A DNA stretch of 64,000 nt, taken from Lichenostomus cassidix (taxonomy: Eukaryota; Chordata; Aves; Passeriformes; Meliphagidae). Below are positions 26,463-38,777 of the stretch, in pieces. Below the pieces are notes generated by a model, which had not been told where the DNA came from, ran no database searches, and was given only the letters and a program-made list of their open reading frames with translations. Made by a program: the position numbers and the translations under genes. The DNA lies in the NCBI GenBank assembly GCA_008360975.2, contig CM039182.1:31111566-31175565 (forward strand). Direction: 5' to 3'. Each line of letters begins with the position of its first letter. Position 1 is the stretch's first letter.

Positions 26463-28029
26463 CATATTTTCATCTGTACCCATTTAAGTTTGTAGACTCC
26501 TCTGGCTGTGACCCAAGAGGCCGGTTCATCTGTGGGGAAGCCTGGAAAAACCCCTGCCCTTACACCAAGACAGGTATTTTCTCTGCCACTTTGTGATTCC
26601 AGAAAAGAGTTGTAGCTCAAGCTTGTCAGTGAGTAGCTATATTGCACAGATCGGTCTCCAAAGAGCAAGAGAAGTAGGAAAAAAGAAGATTTCACTTGCT
26701 TTTTCCTTGAGAAATGTGGAAAGTGCTCTGAAAGTTGGTTGCATGCTAAAGGTTGACCAAATGAAGCATGAAAAGCAAACGGATGGCACTGCTGAGAGAG
26801 CCAAACTCCAAGCCCTAGCAACACTGCTGAATTCTGGCTGACCCCTGCAGAGGGGAACGTAATCCCCTTCTTTTAGAATGTAAGAACAAAGGTGCTCACA
26901 GAAAAGAAACCAGGGGAAGAAATGTAATGTCCCCTGTGCTGCAAAATAAGAAGAGTAAAATTAATCAAGGGGCACTACAGTTTTTTTGCACACAGTAAGA
27001 AAGCAAGCGAGCTCCAAAGGTCTGTGGGGTGATAGCCTGGCACAGGGTGGATTTCTGGGCATTGCCTCACTATTTGTGCTCAACTCCTGGGAGAGCTGCA
27101 CATGCAGCAGCACAGGGCTCTGTGCAGTCACAGGCACCGGTTCCTAAGGCACGTTGGTAGTAGAACTCAACTCACAGTTCAATCTTAGATGTTTTCTTGA
27201 AAACAATTCCATGATGGCAGAGGTCTCCAGATGCCCATGCCAAGAGCATGCACATATTTTATAAGGGTGTTTTTGCATGAGTCATACGGCTGAAATCAAC
27301 TTTTTCTGTCTACAGAGATGCTCTACAGCTTGGCAGACCACCACGGGCTGGTAGAGACATGAGCAGCCTGTAAGTGCCAAACTGAAGAAACCTCTGAGAG
27401 AAACCTGTCACACGCCAAGTGAAGCTGGCTTTCCTTGCAGCTGACATAATGGGTGTTTTTCTCAGACATCCACAGATATTTTTCTTTCTCCTGGTTGAAA
27501 ACATATATTCTGAAAATATCTGTCTTTCTTTTGTGCTTAATCAGATGCAATTAGTCAGCTTTAGCAGCTGTGAAGTTGGGAAGGCAAGCACTAGTGACCT
27601 GTTCTTTTTCTTCTGCAAAAACCAAGCCGAGGAGCAGTTTTAAATCCCGGTAGGAAATGTTTGTTGCACAGTGAGCGTAACTCCAGAAAGCAGCTGTACT
27701 CACACCGTCGTGGAAGCGGTGGTTACTTCTCCCGTGGCCTGAAGTTTAACTAAGAGCTGCCCAAATAAAACCACGATTGGCGCACTGCTTCCTCCTGAGC
27801 CCCTTGTCCCTGTGTGTCCCCGCAGTGTCAGCGGGGTCGGGCGGGACCTGTGCCGGTGGTTGCTTGGCGCCCCGAGTGGCAGCCGGACTTTTGAGGTCTG
27901 CTCTGGTCTAACAGCTCCCACTGAACGCGCTGTCCTGGCATCCCCAGGGCACGCTGGGGAACAGGTAAGGGCAGGCAACAAAGAGTTAATTTATGGCACT
28001 TTTGTACACATTTGCTGTGGGAGATGCTG

Positions 28030-28900
28030 AGACAGGGATTCGTATTTCACACGTTCCCGGCGGCGCGGGGGAGGATGCACCAGTGTTGCTCTGCAGGGAT
28101 TAGAGTCTGTAAGCGGTCACGAATTCCCTCGAATCCCACCGCGCTGCCGTGCCCTCCGCCCCCGGCCCCTCCCTCACTGATCCGCCGACCGCCCCCGGGG
28201 CCGTCCGGGCGCAGGGACCGAGCCGCCTCCCCTCCGCCCCGACCGAGCAGCGCCGTCCCACGGCTGCGGCTGCGGGAGGGAGCCGGGGACGGCCATCGGC
28301 GGGGAGACGGGATGCGGTGAGCGGCGGGACGGGACGGGGCGGCGAGAGCTGGGGGGCGGAAAATAAAACTCTGCGCCAGCGGCAGCGGAGCCTCATCCCG
28401 TGCCCTGAGCGCGGCTCCTGAGGCGGCCCTGGCAGCGGCAGGTGAGCGGGGCCGGCCCTGAGCCCCCTTTCCCTGCCCTGAGCCCCCTTTCCCTGTCCTG
28501 AGCCCCCTTTCCCGGCAGAGCCCCCTTCCCCCGGCCCTGAGCCCTTTTCCCCTGCCCTGAGCCTCCTTTTCCCTGCCCTGAGCCCTTTTCCCCACTCTGA
28601 GCCCCCTTTCCCCTTCCCTGAGCCCCTTTCCCCTGCCCTGAGCCCCCTTTGCCCTGCCCTGAGCCCCCTTCCCCTGCCGAGCCCCCTCTCCCCGGCGCCG
28701 CGCTCCCTCGGGAGGCAGTGGCCGTGCAGCGCCGGCAGCCGCCGCGGGTGCCTCCTGCCGGCCCGTGGGGAGCTTTCCGCAGGGAATTCCAGGGGGTGTG
28801 GGAATCTCCCGGGGTGGATAGCGGGGACACGGATTCTTGTTTCTTATTTTCAGTTCCGAGGAGTTTGTTATACTGAAAACCTGAAGAGCGACCAGGAACC
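28030..28900. promoter_or_regulatory. CpG island, orphan promoter candidate
   Basis: This is the only GC- and CpG-rich stretch of the window, densest at 28120-28460. It lies about 11 kb after the SP4 stop and 6 kb before the first recognisable dynein relic exon, where the DNAH11 promoter and first exon would be expected. I find no dynein N-terminal coding sequence in it. A strong donor CAG|GTGAGC at 28441/28442 and an acceptor TTATTTTCAG ending at 28853 could frame a noncoding first intron. It may be the fossil promoter of DNAH11, or the start of an unknown noncoding RNA. Long minus-strand frames here (182 and 169 codons) are low-complexity translations of the minisatellite and GC-rich DNA. 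Confidence 0.6.
28453..28700. repeat. GC-rich minisatellite, 19-22 bp unit
   Basis: About twelve imperfect tandem copies of a unit like CCCTGAGCCCCCTTTCCCTG. The minus strand is a succession of G runs (GGGAAAGGGGGCTCAGGG), the pattern that can fold as G-quadruplexes. Unit length varies between copies, so a coding role is unlikely. Confidence 0.9.
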
Positions 28901-31900
28901 AAGTCAGTGAGAATGCCGTCTCCCGATGAAATTTAGTGTCTAAACAAGTTGTCTGGTTGGGTTTTTCTGAGGGGACTAGGGTTGGACAAACCTCAAAGTG
29001 ATATTACAGCCTCGGTTTGGCCAGCAGAGCAGGCTCAAAAATTTACTGTTTGTGTACTTTGCATCACTGTGAAGCTCCACTTGTGTCTCTTACCCAATAA
29101 GCTGGATGCATTTTAAGAATAGTTTAACTCTGATAGAAACCAAGTGGTAGAAATGCTGGTGCTTTACAGTGCCAGTCTTCTTCCTGACCTCTCCTCCCTT
29201 GACTGTTTATTGTTTTGAAGATCTTCTGTGCCATCTACTTTGACAGATTCTTGATTTCTCTGCTGTACTTGCTCTGTGACATCTGTGTTGAGAACTAGAA
29301 ATACAAGAACGATGTAAAACTTAGTCCTGGTTAAAAAGCTTTGTAAATCAGTTGTGTTCATGACTGTAGTGTCCAGTGGGAAAATCTGTGAATAATTTAG
29401 TTGTACAAGGTGCAGCTCCCCTTCTCTCTCCTGTCCTTCTACTGGTGGAGTAGTGCTTATGCCAAGGCTGGGATTCCTGTTATTTCTTACCTTCAGTTGC
29501 TGACCTATGCCACAAGTATGCTGACCTTTCCTGAGGGGATTATTCCTCTGCTGGGGAGCTGTCTCTCAGCCTTCTGCCTTACACCATTCAGCAGGCTACA
29601 GCCTCACCTTGGGAGACACTTAATGCTGTGTATGCTTGCTGGTGTGGCAGAGTGAACCAATCTCTTGTGGGCATGGTCATGGACTGCAGCCAGTTTAGCC
29701 TGTACTCAGCGATGTTTTTTAACTTTTTCAGGTAGGCTGAAAGTATTTTACTTTAATGATAATTCCAGTTCTCTATTTCTGAGCAAGCAGTGAAATTCAC
29801 AGTAACTTGCAGAGCTGCCAAGTCATGAAATACAGAACTCTGGCAAAGAAGATTCTGAAGAGTTAGTTTATTTTTGAACATGAAGACACAATTTACGATG
29901 AAATTATGCTGTCAGAAACATTCTTCTAGATCCCACTAACTTAAGGAGTCATGTATATACAGTTGAAAAGTTAGGTCTGTGAGAGTCTTGTCTTATCTAA
30001 ATGCAGCCTTGCTGGTATCTGGGAGGGAGACCCTGATTCTGTATCTGTTAGCTACCAATCAAGCTTTCTGGAAGATAAGACTATATGAATTTTTGGCAGT
30101 GCAGAGATTACTAAGTGCAATTATGTATATTAAAATATAGCACTGATGAAAGGTGGTAGGGCACATCCAGGGATAATATTCAAAAGATGATGTGTATGAT
30201 CATATTGCTAAGACCAGAGCCTTGGGAAAGGTCATTGAATATCCATAGGGAAGCTGGAAAAGCAAGTTTAGGAGGAAGAACAAGGAATATGTGTGTATTT
30301 GTGTTATAGAGGTGTTCTGGAAACCATTCCTTGAATTGCAGCTTTCCTGTTTACATATCATATTTTCTCTGCTCTGTCAAAAAAAAAGAAGACAATAAAA
30401 AGAGAATGATATTTTAACTGGCACTGGAGACAATGGATGCAAAATAACTCTTGTGAAAGTGGCTCTTTTAAAAAAGTAGCTATCCCACTTCCTATATAAT
30501 CATCAGAAACAGCTTGTTGCTGGAGGCTTAGTTCTGTGTAGCATGTCACTCTTCCTTTCTTTTTGTTGCCTTTTGTAATATGGATGTGACTGCTGTCATC
30601 TGAATTGTTTACTGCATGAAAGATATATTCTTCCCTGTGCTCAAGTCTCCAGAGCCATCCCCAGCACAGTGCAAGGTGATGTACTTCTTGTCCAGTGTAT
30701 GTCACTGTGAGAGATGAGGGATGACTCACTCGCCTCGTGGGCACTGATGACTAACTGCCTCTCCTTCGGGAGCAACAATGTGGAGCTGCCACACCAGCAG
30801 TTGGGCACACAAGGAATCATCACCTCAAATCAGCTCTTTAATGACTACATGGTGTAAAAGCAGTTTATTAAGTTGCATGATTAAAGACTTTTACAGCTCA
30901 TAAAGGAGGAAAGCTCATAAGAAGGTAATAAGAGAAGGAATATTTGATTTTGCACTAGTCTTCCTAAAATTGTGCTGCTTCTGAAATGCAAATCTTAAGA
31001 GATTTGTATACAAGATTTCAAAATGTGTCATATAAGAGTTATTAGGATTAAACTATAAAAACAATTTCTTGCATAAGATTTTCTTAAAGGAAAACATCTT
31101 TCTTTGTATATGTTATAAATGTCTTTAGAAACCTGTTGCTTTATTAACAGTATAGAGTAGACCCTTAGACTTAGGGATAGGTACAAAACATCCAGGGTAT
31201 TTTTTGTGTTGTAAAGGTTCTGGGACTAACATGGAGCATTTAATTTTCAACTTTTCAATTGAGTCTATATGAACACCTTGAAAAAAAGGAGAGAGAGAGA
31301 CTGCAATCCAGAGCAGACTCCAACATTTACAGTAAGATTTCCCTTAAAATTGCTTTGGAAACTCTGCCGTATAGCAACAGTGAATTTACACTTGGTACAA
31401 AAAGGCAACATCATGAATTAAAGGTTTTGTACTGTTCTTTCCAGGTCCCATGTCATGCCTGTGGTTCTGATCTTGACTATTTGGGTCTCTTTTCCAAAAT
31501 TTTGAGAAACTTTGGCTCATCAAAATAACATATTTTAGAATGTAAACACTCCTGTTCTTTGGAAATTTTTCTGAGGTAATTACAGATGCAGGTTCAAATT
31601 TTGGTTGGAGGGAGAAGAATTTAGTGGTTCATGTCCATAGCTCAGACTTGGGGAAGCCCAAATTTAAGACCAGGAAAGCCAAAGAGCTTTCACAGAACAG
31701 TGTTTCGTTATTACTCCTGCATTTTTATTGAAAAAAATAATGTTTTGTGGAGGGAATAAATGCGTGCCATTTATGCTGCAGTATTACATATACTGTGTAT
31801 AAATACCAATGGCAATGACAGGAAGATGAAAAGTATTCTTTTTGTCTGCTAGCACTTTGTTAGCAGCATTCAGATTTCAGGCTGGTCATTATCTTTTTGG

Positions 31901-34750
31901 TTTGATCTTGAGAGGCAGGAGTTTTGAATAGGGGCAGGGATACAACCACAACTCCCCTGCCGAGACGGAAATCTCTTCCTGATTGAAGCCCATGACAAAA
32001 CTCCCATCAACTTCAAAGCAGAAAGATTTCAAGTACAGCAACCTGAATGCGTCTGAAATCCAGTATTGGGCAGCTTGGAAAGGTCAAGGTTTTTTCAAAG
32101 ATTAGTAGGGAAAGGAAAAAGAATGAGAACAAATCATGACTAGCACAAAGAGAAGAGGAAGTTGATGACTAAGTTCACAGTTCATTGCTAAATCTGTGTT
32201 TATTAAGGAAGCAGATTTTTTGTGAAAACTGATACAGGCATTCAGCTGGCTTAGGTGTTTCTGCTTCAAATGAGAATGGGATTATTTTTGCCCAGGTTTG
32301 ATGTAGGGAAAAAAATATATAAGATTTGGTTGTCACACATGTTATATCGGTAGCACTGTTGTGGCTGTTTACTTAACTAGCACATTCTGCAAAGAGAAGA
32401 CAGAATTTCTCAGAAATAACACCTGTTAAAGTTTTCATCTTAAGATTCTTGTAACTTTCAATTTCCATGTGTTTGTGTTACTAAAAAAAACACACCAAAA
32501 CAACAAAAGAGTTGTCAGCATGAAGTGCTGAAAAATTTATTTTCAAATATTTTAATACTTTTTGCAAAGGAGATACTGAAGAGAAACAAAATTAATTGAC
32601 ATGAATTTACAGCTTGCTCAGTATATACAGAAGGAGTTTCATTTATAGCTTTGGTATTTAAATCTAGTCTCTAAACTCCAGTGACATCTCCTACCCTGGC
32701 TTCAGGTTTCGAAACCAGAAAAATTACCCCCCAAAACGACATATTTGCTCCTCTTTTCCATACTGGAGCAAATCTAATCCTTATCAGATTTGCAGAATCC
32801 ACGAAGTTTAAAGAGTTCATTGTGTTAAGGAAGCATCAATTATTTCATAAAGCCACAAATGAACTCATTAAATTAATGTCTGCCTTACGAGTCTCTAGGG
32901 AGCACACAAACAGTGTAAGGCATGCCCTCCCCACGGATGAGATGGGAACTGACCAGTGTGACAGATCTCAGAAGGCTTTTAGGAGGGGAGGATGGGCTGC
33001 TGTGGGAGCAGAGTTCTGCTGCCCTGGAGCAGCTGGTGGGGCTCAGGGGCAGGCTAGGATGGAATGTGAGCTTCAAGGTGTTGGAGATGCTGTGACTGTC
33101 AAGCCCTAATAACTTAGACCCTGGGAGAAGGATGATGGTTAAAACAGATAAACAGGAGTGCTGTGGTTCTCATCCTAGCTTCTCCAGCTTGTATTTTTGC
33201 CCATTTGATTCCCTGTTGCTTTGCAAGTTTTACTCAGTTATGTGTATGCTCAGGTTGCTCTTGTGCTGTTCATGTCTTCACTGTCAAAACAAACTAAACT
33301 GTACCATGAGTTTGTAACTACTTGTGAAAAAGCAGACTTACACACTATTTTCCTTATTGCTTCCTTTAGTGTTATTTTTCAGTTCCTTGTTTGTAAATCA
33401 CTGGCATGGAAAGGAATAAGTGGGACAGAGTATGGAGGTAGCAGCACATCTTTAGCTTCACAGGGTCCTAAAACTGAGTTCATAACAAGGATTCATCTCC
33501 CTGAATTTTGTAACTCAACTTGTCCATTTTGATATTTGGCCTTGAAATATGTTTTAAAGTATTTTTGGTACAATGAGTGTATTTTAAACTGTAATTACTT
33601 TGTCATATTGCATCATGAATTTTCAGGAATTTAAATTTTGAGTTTATAAATTTCAAAGGCAAGACTTAAGCTGTCTGTAGAGTCATCAGAATTTGGAGCT
33701 CATTGAAGCTATGCTTCCCGGGTACAAAACAGGGTTATTCTGTTGAATTACATTTTAAATGTATTTTCAGTAGATAGCACTTCTCTGTTGCCTTGAGCAT
33801 TTAATGTGAACTAAACTCATATCGTAAGACATCTTATTGTTTTTGGTGATTCTAACACCAATGTCAGAGGATGGCATCAAAAAGGAGAGTGTCACTAATC
33901 ATGCAGCTGTTCATCTCTTACCTGTAGAGACAGCAATAACATAAGATGTGGTCCAGAGAGCTCACATCTTAAATAAATCTAAGTCTTGACTTTGGTTTGT
34001 GACTGTGTACAGAGATGATTGATAATCAGTTGTTGGATAAATGAAGATTTATAATTCGATCAATAACAATTGATCTCAAGACTCTGGGCAGGGTCAGCTC
34101 CTTGCTCTGTGTCATGGCAGTGAAGCAGGTTTGCCAGGCAGAACAGTGTACTAAACAGATACTAAAAACTCAGCTAAAACTGAGGCAGAACTGATGAATT
34201 GGATTAAATGAAAGGACTGAATGGGAAGAAAATAGACTCTGAAACAGAATGTAAGATTTAATGCTCCATTAATATTTTATTAAAATGGTTTGCTGTATAT
34301 CATCAATTTCTCTTTTTGTAAACACTGGCAAAGTGTAATAAAAATCTATTAAACAAGATCTATTTAATATTTTATATTCATGTTAACCCTCATGTTTATT
34401 CAAAAAAAATTACCATGTAGCATTAGAAAATTAAACAATAAAATGCAGGTTTTCCACTTTTTAATAACTGTGAAAAACCGTTCAAAGAATCTGCAGACAA
34501 TAATTTCTGAGAGGCTGTTTGGGCATGGTGTTGATTAGTGATCTGAAATGTGATCTGTGTCTTCATAAACAGTCATTTTAGCTTTGTCTTCAGGCTTTTT
34601 TTTTTTTTGTTATTTTCTTCTAGTCAGAACTAAATTCCAAATTGCAGTGCTGTTCATCCTTAAATTGCAAATAGGAAAGGGGGATGAAGAGCTCTGTACT
34701 ATAACAAAGCAATATTTGCTTTGAAATGCAGGGGCTGCTTTTGTATTTTG
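28900..34750. other. region without supportable gene
   Basis: Between the CpG island and the first dynein relic. The DNAH11 exon encoding the part just after the N terminus should lie here but was not recognised. The longest frame (32681-33109, 142 codons) has no domain I know. The rest is AT-rich unique-looking sequence. Confidence 0.55.
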
Positions 34751-34753
34751 CAG

Positions 34754-34940
34754 ACAAGATCCTAATTCCAGGACACTGCCAGATGCAGCTGAATCAATGG
34801 TGGTCACACCAGATTCATGACACTGTGAGCATGGATTCTGCTGATCCTCTTCTGCATGGTCTTCATCCAGGCCTCCAAACTGAGCTGAATTTCTGGAAAG
34901 CAAGAAAAGACAATCCTTTATTTGAAAATAAACAAGAGAT
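34754..34940 (+). pseudogene. DNAH11: DNAH11 relic exon: N-terminal tail, frameshifted
   Basis: After acceptor TTGTATTTTGCAG the frame reads DPNSRTLPDAAESMV, matching the family's 'AIESVV' segment. The match then jumps frame to WSHQIHDTVSMDSADPLLHG and LHPGLQTELNFWKARKDN, corresponding to the 'WSHQI...LLNGLH...AELDFW' segment. The switch near 34800 implies a small deletion that is not a multiple of three (about 5 bases). The 3' edge is uncertain: a GTATTA donor lies after 34946 and weak similarity runs to about 34980. Confidence 0.8.
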
Positions 34941-36233
34941 TTCAGGTATTATTGTAAACATCAAGGAGAACTTTCTGTTGGATTGCCTTTCTCAATGTAC
35001 TACGAAAATTGAGGCACCAAAACAACTTTTTGTTGTTTTGTTTTTGCAAATAATTTATAGTGGTTTCCAAAGTATTCATATTTTTGCATAAATTACCAAA
35101 GAAAAACTGAGTTAAACATTAGAGGAAGTAGAAGTTAATGACCAGGGGTTAAATAGTTGTAAGGGATTCTGTTGTTCCGTCCATCTTTTCTAAATTTCTT
35201 CCCATTTCTCACACTCTGGAGAAAATGAGTTTGAGAACTAAGTTTATATTCAGCAAATTATTGCCAAATTTGGCTATGAACCAGACGCTGTTGATTAATG
35301 ATAATAATCATACCTTGTTACAAGTGAAATAGCTCATTTTAATAGAAAAATATAGGCAAGATTTCTTACTTTCCAAATGCGACATGATATTGGGAACTGT
35401 GTTTAATCCCCTCTTGTTCCATGCTTTTTATTCAGTGTTGTGATGTCACGATGCCAGGTGAGGGAGTATTATGAAGAGTTCAGTTCATTCCCTGCTTTTT
35501 GGCCTTTCCAAGGGTTTCAGCTGGCATGTATCAGCCTTATTTGCTAGTAGGCACAAAACATATTTATTCATTAATTCTCTGAGTGTGCTTGTAAGTTCTA
35601 TTTTTTTGACAGACAACCATGATCTTTGTCTTCTTTCTTCTTTGTGAAATTATAGCTTCAGTGTCACCTAGATTAAAAAAAAATAGTTAAGAACTTAAAA
35701 GCTAAAGAAAGCCAAATGTCCTGGTTTTCAGGACATTTCCGAGGAAGCTAGGTTTGATTCTGGGGTTGGGGAAGCCCTCTTCTGCCAATTTGCTAAATGA
35801 TAAAAGCTAGGAGGACTCATGTTGCCATTTCGGTATTTGTTGGCATAATATATGCTACAGGAGAATTGGTACCCAAAGGCTGCGGTGGTGTTAGGGCAAA
35901 CAAGTAAATAAATTTCCAATATCACTTCTACTGAGAGGAAGAAACTCCCTTTACTGTGTTATTTTCTGAATGTTTGCTGTACCGAAGATGATATGTAAGA
36001 GTCCAGGAGGTTGAACATGCTTTGTGAGCTCCTCAAAAGTAAGCATTGCATTATGAGATAATTATAAAACTAGAATAGTTAGAGATGATGATTTTAAAAT
36101 ATAATACATATTGGGTTTTGTGTTCATCTATAAATTGAAAGGTAACTTTATGACTGATATGGCTACATTTTGAAAAGCAATTTTTTTAAACAATCTTTTC
36201 TTCTTCTGTTCATTTATTTACATTCTAGTCTAG

Positions 36234-36461
36234 ATTGTATATTTCACCAAAAGTCTTTTCAAAGAAGGAACTGAAGAAGCACTGGAGCATGTGAAAACAG
36301 CTAAAACTACCTTAAAAATCTTTAAGGATTTATTCTTTAATCACAGAAACATGTTGGAGAGATACTTTGCCTGTGCCAAGGAATTTAAACCATGGGATTT
36401 CACGTCTGAGATGTTGTTTTCCAGACTTGATATGTTTCTTAAACAATCACTGAAGATTGAG
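36234..36461 (+). pseudogene. DNAH11: DNAH11 relic exon: tail, open frame
   Basis: A 228-bp exon, phase 0 on both sides, with acceptor TCTAG and donor GAG|GTATTA. It is fully open: IVYFTKSLFKEGTEEALEHV, then TLKIFKDLFFNHRNMLERYF and FKPWDFTSEMLFSRLDMFL, ending LKIE. It matches the DNAH11 segment with 'ILKTFKNSFFNYRKKL', 'RPWDF' and 'CRFDKFLDRLIKIE'. Only about half of residues match the human segment by eye. It is the best preserved tail exon, but it is followed by a broken one. Confidence 0.85.
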
Positions 36462-37087
36462 GTATTACTTATTATTACTTATTATCTATGTTGCTGGATA
36501 AATACATTATCTGAGAAATATGGGCTATTCTCAGTTATGCAGACAGCAAGACTCAGGTTTCTAATATCCAGAACACAAAATTACAGTGCATGGAGAAGAG
36601 CTTGGAGTGTTGAATATGATGAGAATATCGCATGCTGTGCAAGGAGCAGACTAGGAATAGCATTATTAAAAATTGCAAAGGTGTTTCCAAAATCCAACCC
36701 TTCTTAGGGTTTTGAATGTTGCTTTAGTCAAGTGCTACTCTCCATACTCTCCGCTTCTCCCACAGCCAGAAGTTTCTCCTGAGCATGGCACCTAAGACCC
36801 AAGCAGTCATCTATTTATAGCTAGAAAAAAAAAGTATTAGTTTACTCTAGTCCTTGGATGAGACAGAATAACATTCACCTCCCTTTTTAAATCTGTGCCA
36901 ATAAGCAATGGAGAATGAAAAATCTCAGGTCAGGAAAGAAGTGCAGAGTATTTTTCTAATATTGTGGTTAGTCAGCTGTGTAGGATGGGAGCAGCCATCC
37001 TTTGGTTCCTGCTCCTGGGGCCTTTTTTTATTCTTTACCAAAACTGGAAGCTGTTGTAGTAGGAGTCAAGACTGGCTGCTGATTAGA

Positions 37088-37540
37088 ATTACAGAATCAT
37101 AGAATAGTTTGAGTTGGGAACTTTGAAGGTCCAATTTCCCCATGATGAGCAGGGATATCTTCAACTAGATCAGGTTGCTCAGAGCCCCATCCAGCCTGGC
37201 CTTGAACATTTCCAGGGATGGGGCATCCACAACTTCTTTGGGCAACCCGTTCCTGTGCCTCATCACCCTTATTTAAAACAAAAAATCCTCTTAATATTCA
37301 CTCTAAACCTACCCTATTTTAGTTTAAAACCATTATCCCTTCTCCTATAGCAACATGCCCTGCTAAAAAGTTGCCCCCCTCTTTATTATAAGCCCCCATT
37401 AAGTACTGAAAGGCTGCAGTAACACATTCTCAGAGCCTTCTCTTCTCCAGCCTGAACAATCCCAACTCTCACAGCTTTTCCTCAGAGGCGAGGTGCTCCA
37501 TTGCTCCAATCATCTTCGTGGCTCTCCTCTGGACCCATGC
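37088..37540 (-). mobile_element. CR1 LINE fragment, antisense
   Basis: Starts ACAGAATCATAGAATAGTTT. The inner part reads CAGCCTGGCCTTGAACATTT and CAGGGATGGGGCATCCACAA, and later GGCTCTCCTCTGGACCCATG. It is a 5'-truncated antisense CR1 lying in a relic intron. Confidence 0.95.
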
Positions 37541-38623
37541 CCTTCCAGAAGTGTGAGATTCACTTTGGGGATCTGAGCTGGAAAGTTACATACTTTGGCT
37601 GTGCAATTATTTAGATAGTGTGCTGCTCCATCCCGTCCCTTTAAAATAGTATCCAAGAGTAAGAAATCCAGTCTTACCATGCCTGACAAAGCCCACCAGA
37701 GCAATCTGTGAAAGGATTTGGAACAAATATGTTGGCCTTTGGCTGTCTGTTGACAGAAAGACAGGTTGAGGTTCCTCTGGCTGGGGGATAGCTGTAGGTC
37801 CTTTTACAAACCTGACAGCTTGTGCCCATCAGAGACATCATGCACAGCCTTTGCACATGAAGTAGCTCTTGCTGGCTGTCTTGGTTCTGGATAATCAGGT
37901 GGGTTCTCCAATCTGGATAATCCACAGAGAGCCCTGCCCTGTGCCAGGGGGAGGGGACAACTGAGGGAAGTTTGTAGATGACGATGGTGAGCCCAGGGGT
38001 CTGCACTGACCAGGGGTCTGCTTGGGAAACCCATGACTGGTTTGCTCCTAGGGAGAATAGCTGTTGCTCATTGCTAAACACACAAGGAAAGAGTTATTTT
38101 CATCCCTTTGGGGCATAAAACAATTACTTCATGCGAATGAAATCGGAGACCATAGAAATTAATTTGCCACATGTTACAAAAGAGGTTAAAGTGTGTTCAA
38201 ATTTATTCCTCTGGGAAAGATTTAAGTTTAATTTTCATAGCAATATTTTCTGTTATTATAATAAATAATGCATTTGTACATGAAAGTATGTGTTTAGGAG
38301 TGCTTGCTCCTTTTCATCTAGGTATTTTTTAACTTAATCTGCTAAAATGGAAATGGAGTTAAATATGTATGCTCTATGGGACAATTTATTTCCACTTTTG
38401 TTTCAATCCTGTAAGTGACCCAACCAGGATAAAGCCTTGCTGAAAATACCTCTTGCTCCTCCACCTTTTTTTTTTAAATAATAATTATTTAAGGTAGCAC
38501 AGATTTTACTGCTCATTGTGCTAAATCAGAATGGAAAAGTTCAAATGGCAAAAACCACCTCAAACATAGGTTTGTTACTGGCTTTTTTGTAGAGGTTAAT
38601 TAATTTTTATTCATTTGATGTAG

Positions 38624-38777
38624 GAAATTTCCATTATTATGTTGGCATTTCAAAAGCTGAAAAAGTTGGATTTTGGTGGACTCTAGGGGCATATTTAAAG
38701 TAAACAGGTCTGCAGAATGTATAGCTTCTGGAAAGCTCTTCAGAAGAACATATGATCCTTCAGATTACAGTAACATT
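38624..38777 (+). pseudogene. DNAH11: DNAH11 relic exon: tail, two stops and frameshift
   Basis: After acceptor TTTGATGTAG and in phase with the previous relic exon, the frame reads EISIIMLAFQKLKKLDFGGL. It then meets TAG at 38684-38686 and, after GHI, TAA at 38696-38698. The match resumes in another frame as SGKLFRRTYDPSDYSNI, corresponding to the family's 'LCKLFKQSTYDPSDCTN'. It ends at ATT|GTAATA. The exon is 154 bp against about 171 expected from the human protein segment, consistent with a net loss that shifts the frame. Confidence 0.85.

Larger units (their letters stand above)
20700..28000. other. intergenic region, no gene seen
   Basis: AT-rich sequence between SP4 and the CpG island. 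Open frames are all under about 155 codons, lack recognisable motifs and are not supported. Contents: a CA-type microsatellite, an antisense CR1 fragment and an ATAG microsatellite, listed separately. Somewhat GC-richer patches at 22150-22450, 26480-26620 and 27000-27180 hold nothing I can name. Confidence 0.65.

Noticed and set aside
28047..28902. Minus-strand frames of 182 and 169 codons rich in G, Q and K
   Set aside because: They are translations of the GC-rich minisatellite and CpG island. The composition is low-complexity and there is no domain.
32738..32790. APLFHT peptide identical to six residues of DNAH11
   Set aside because: It lies upstream of the exon that should precede it, and the flanking residues do not align, so chance is the better explanation.
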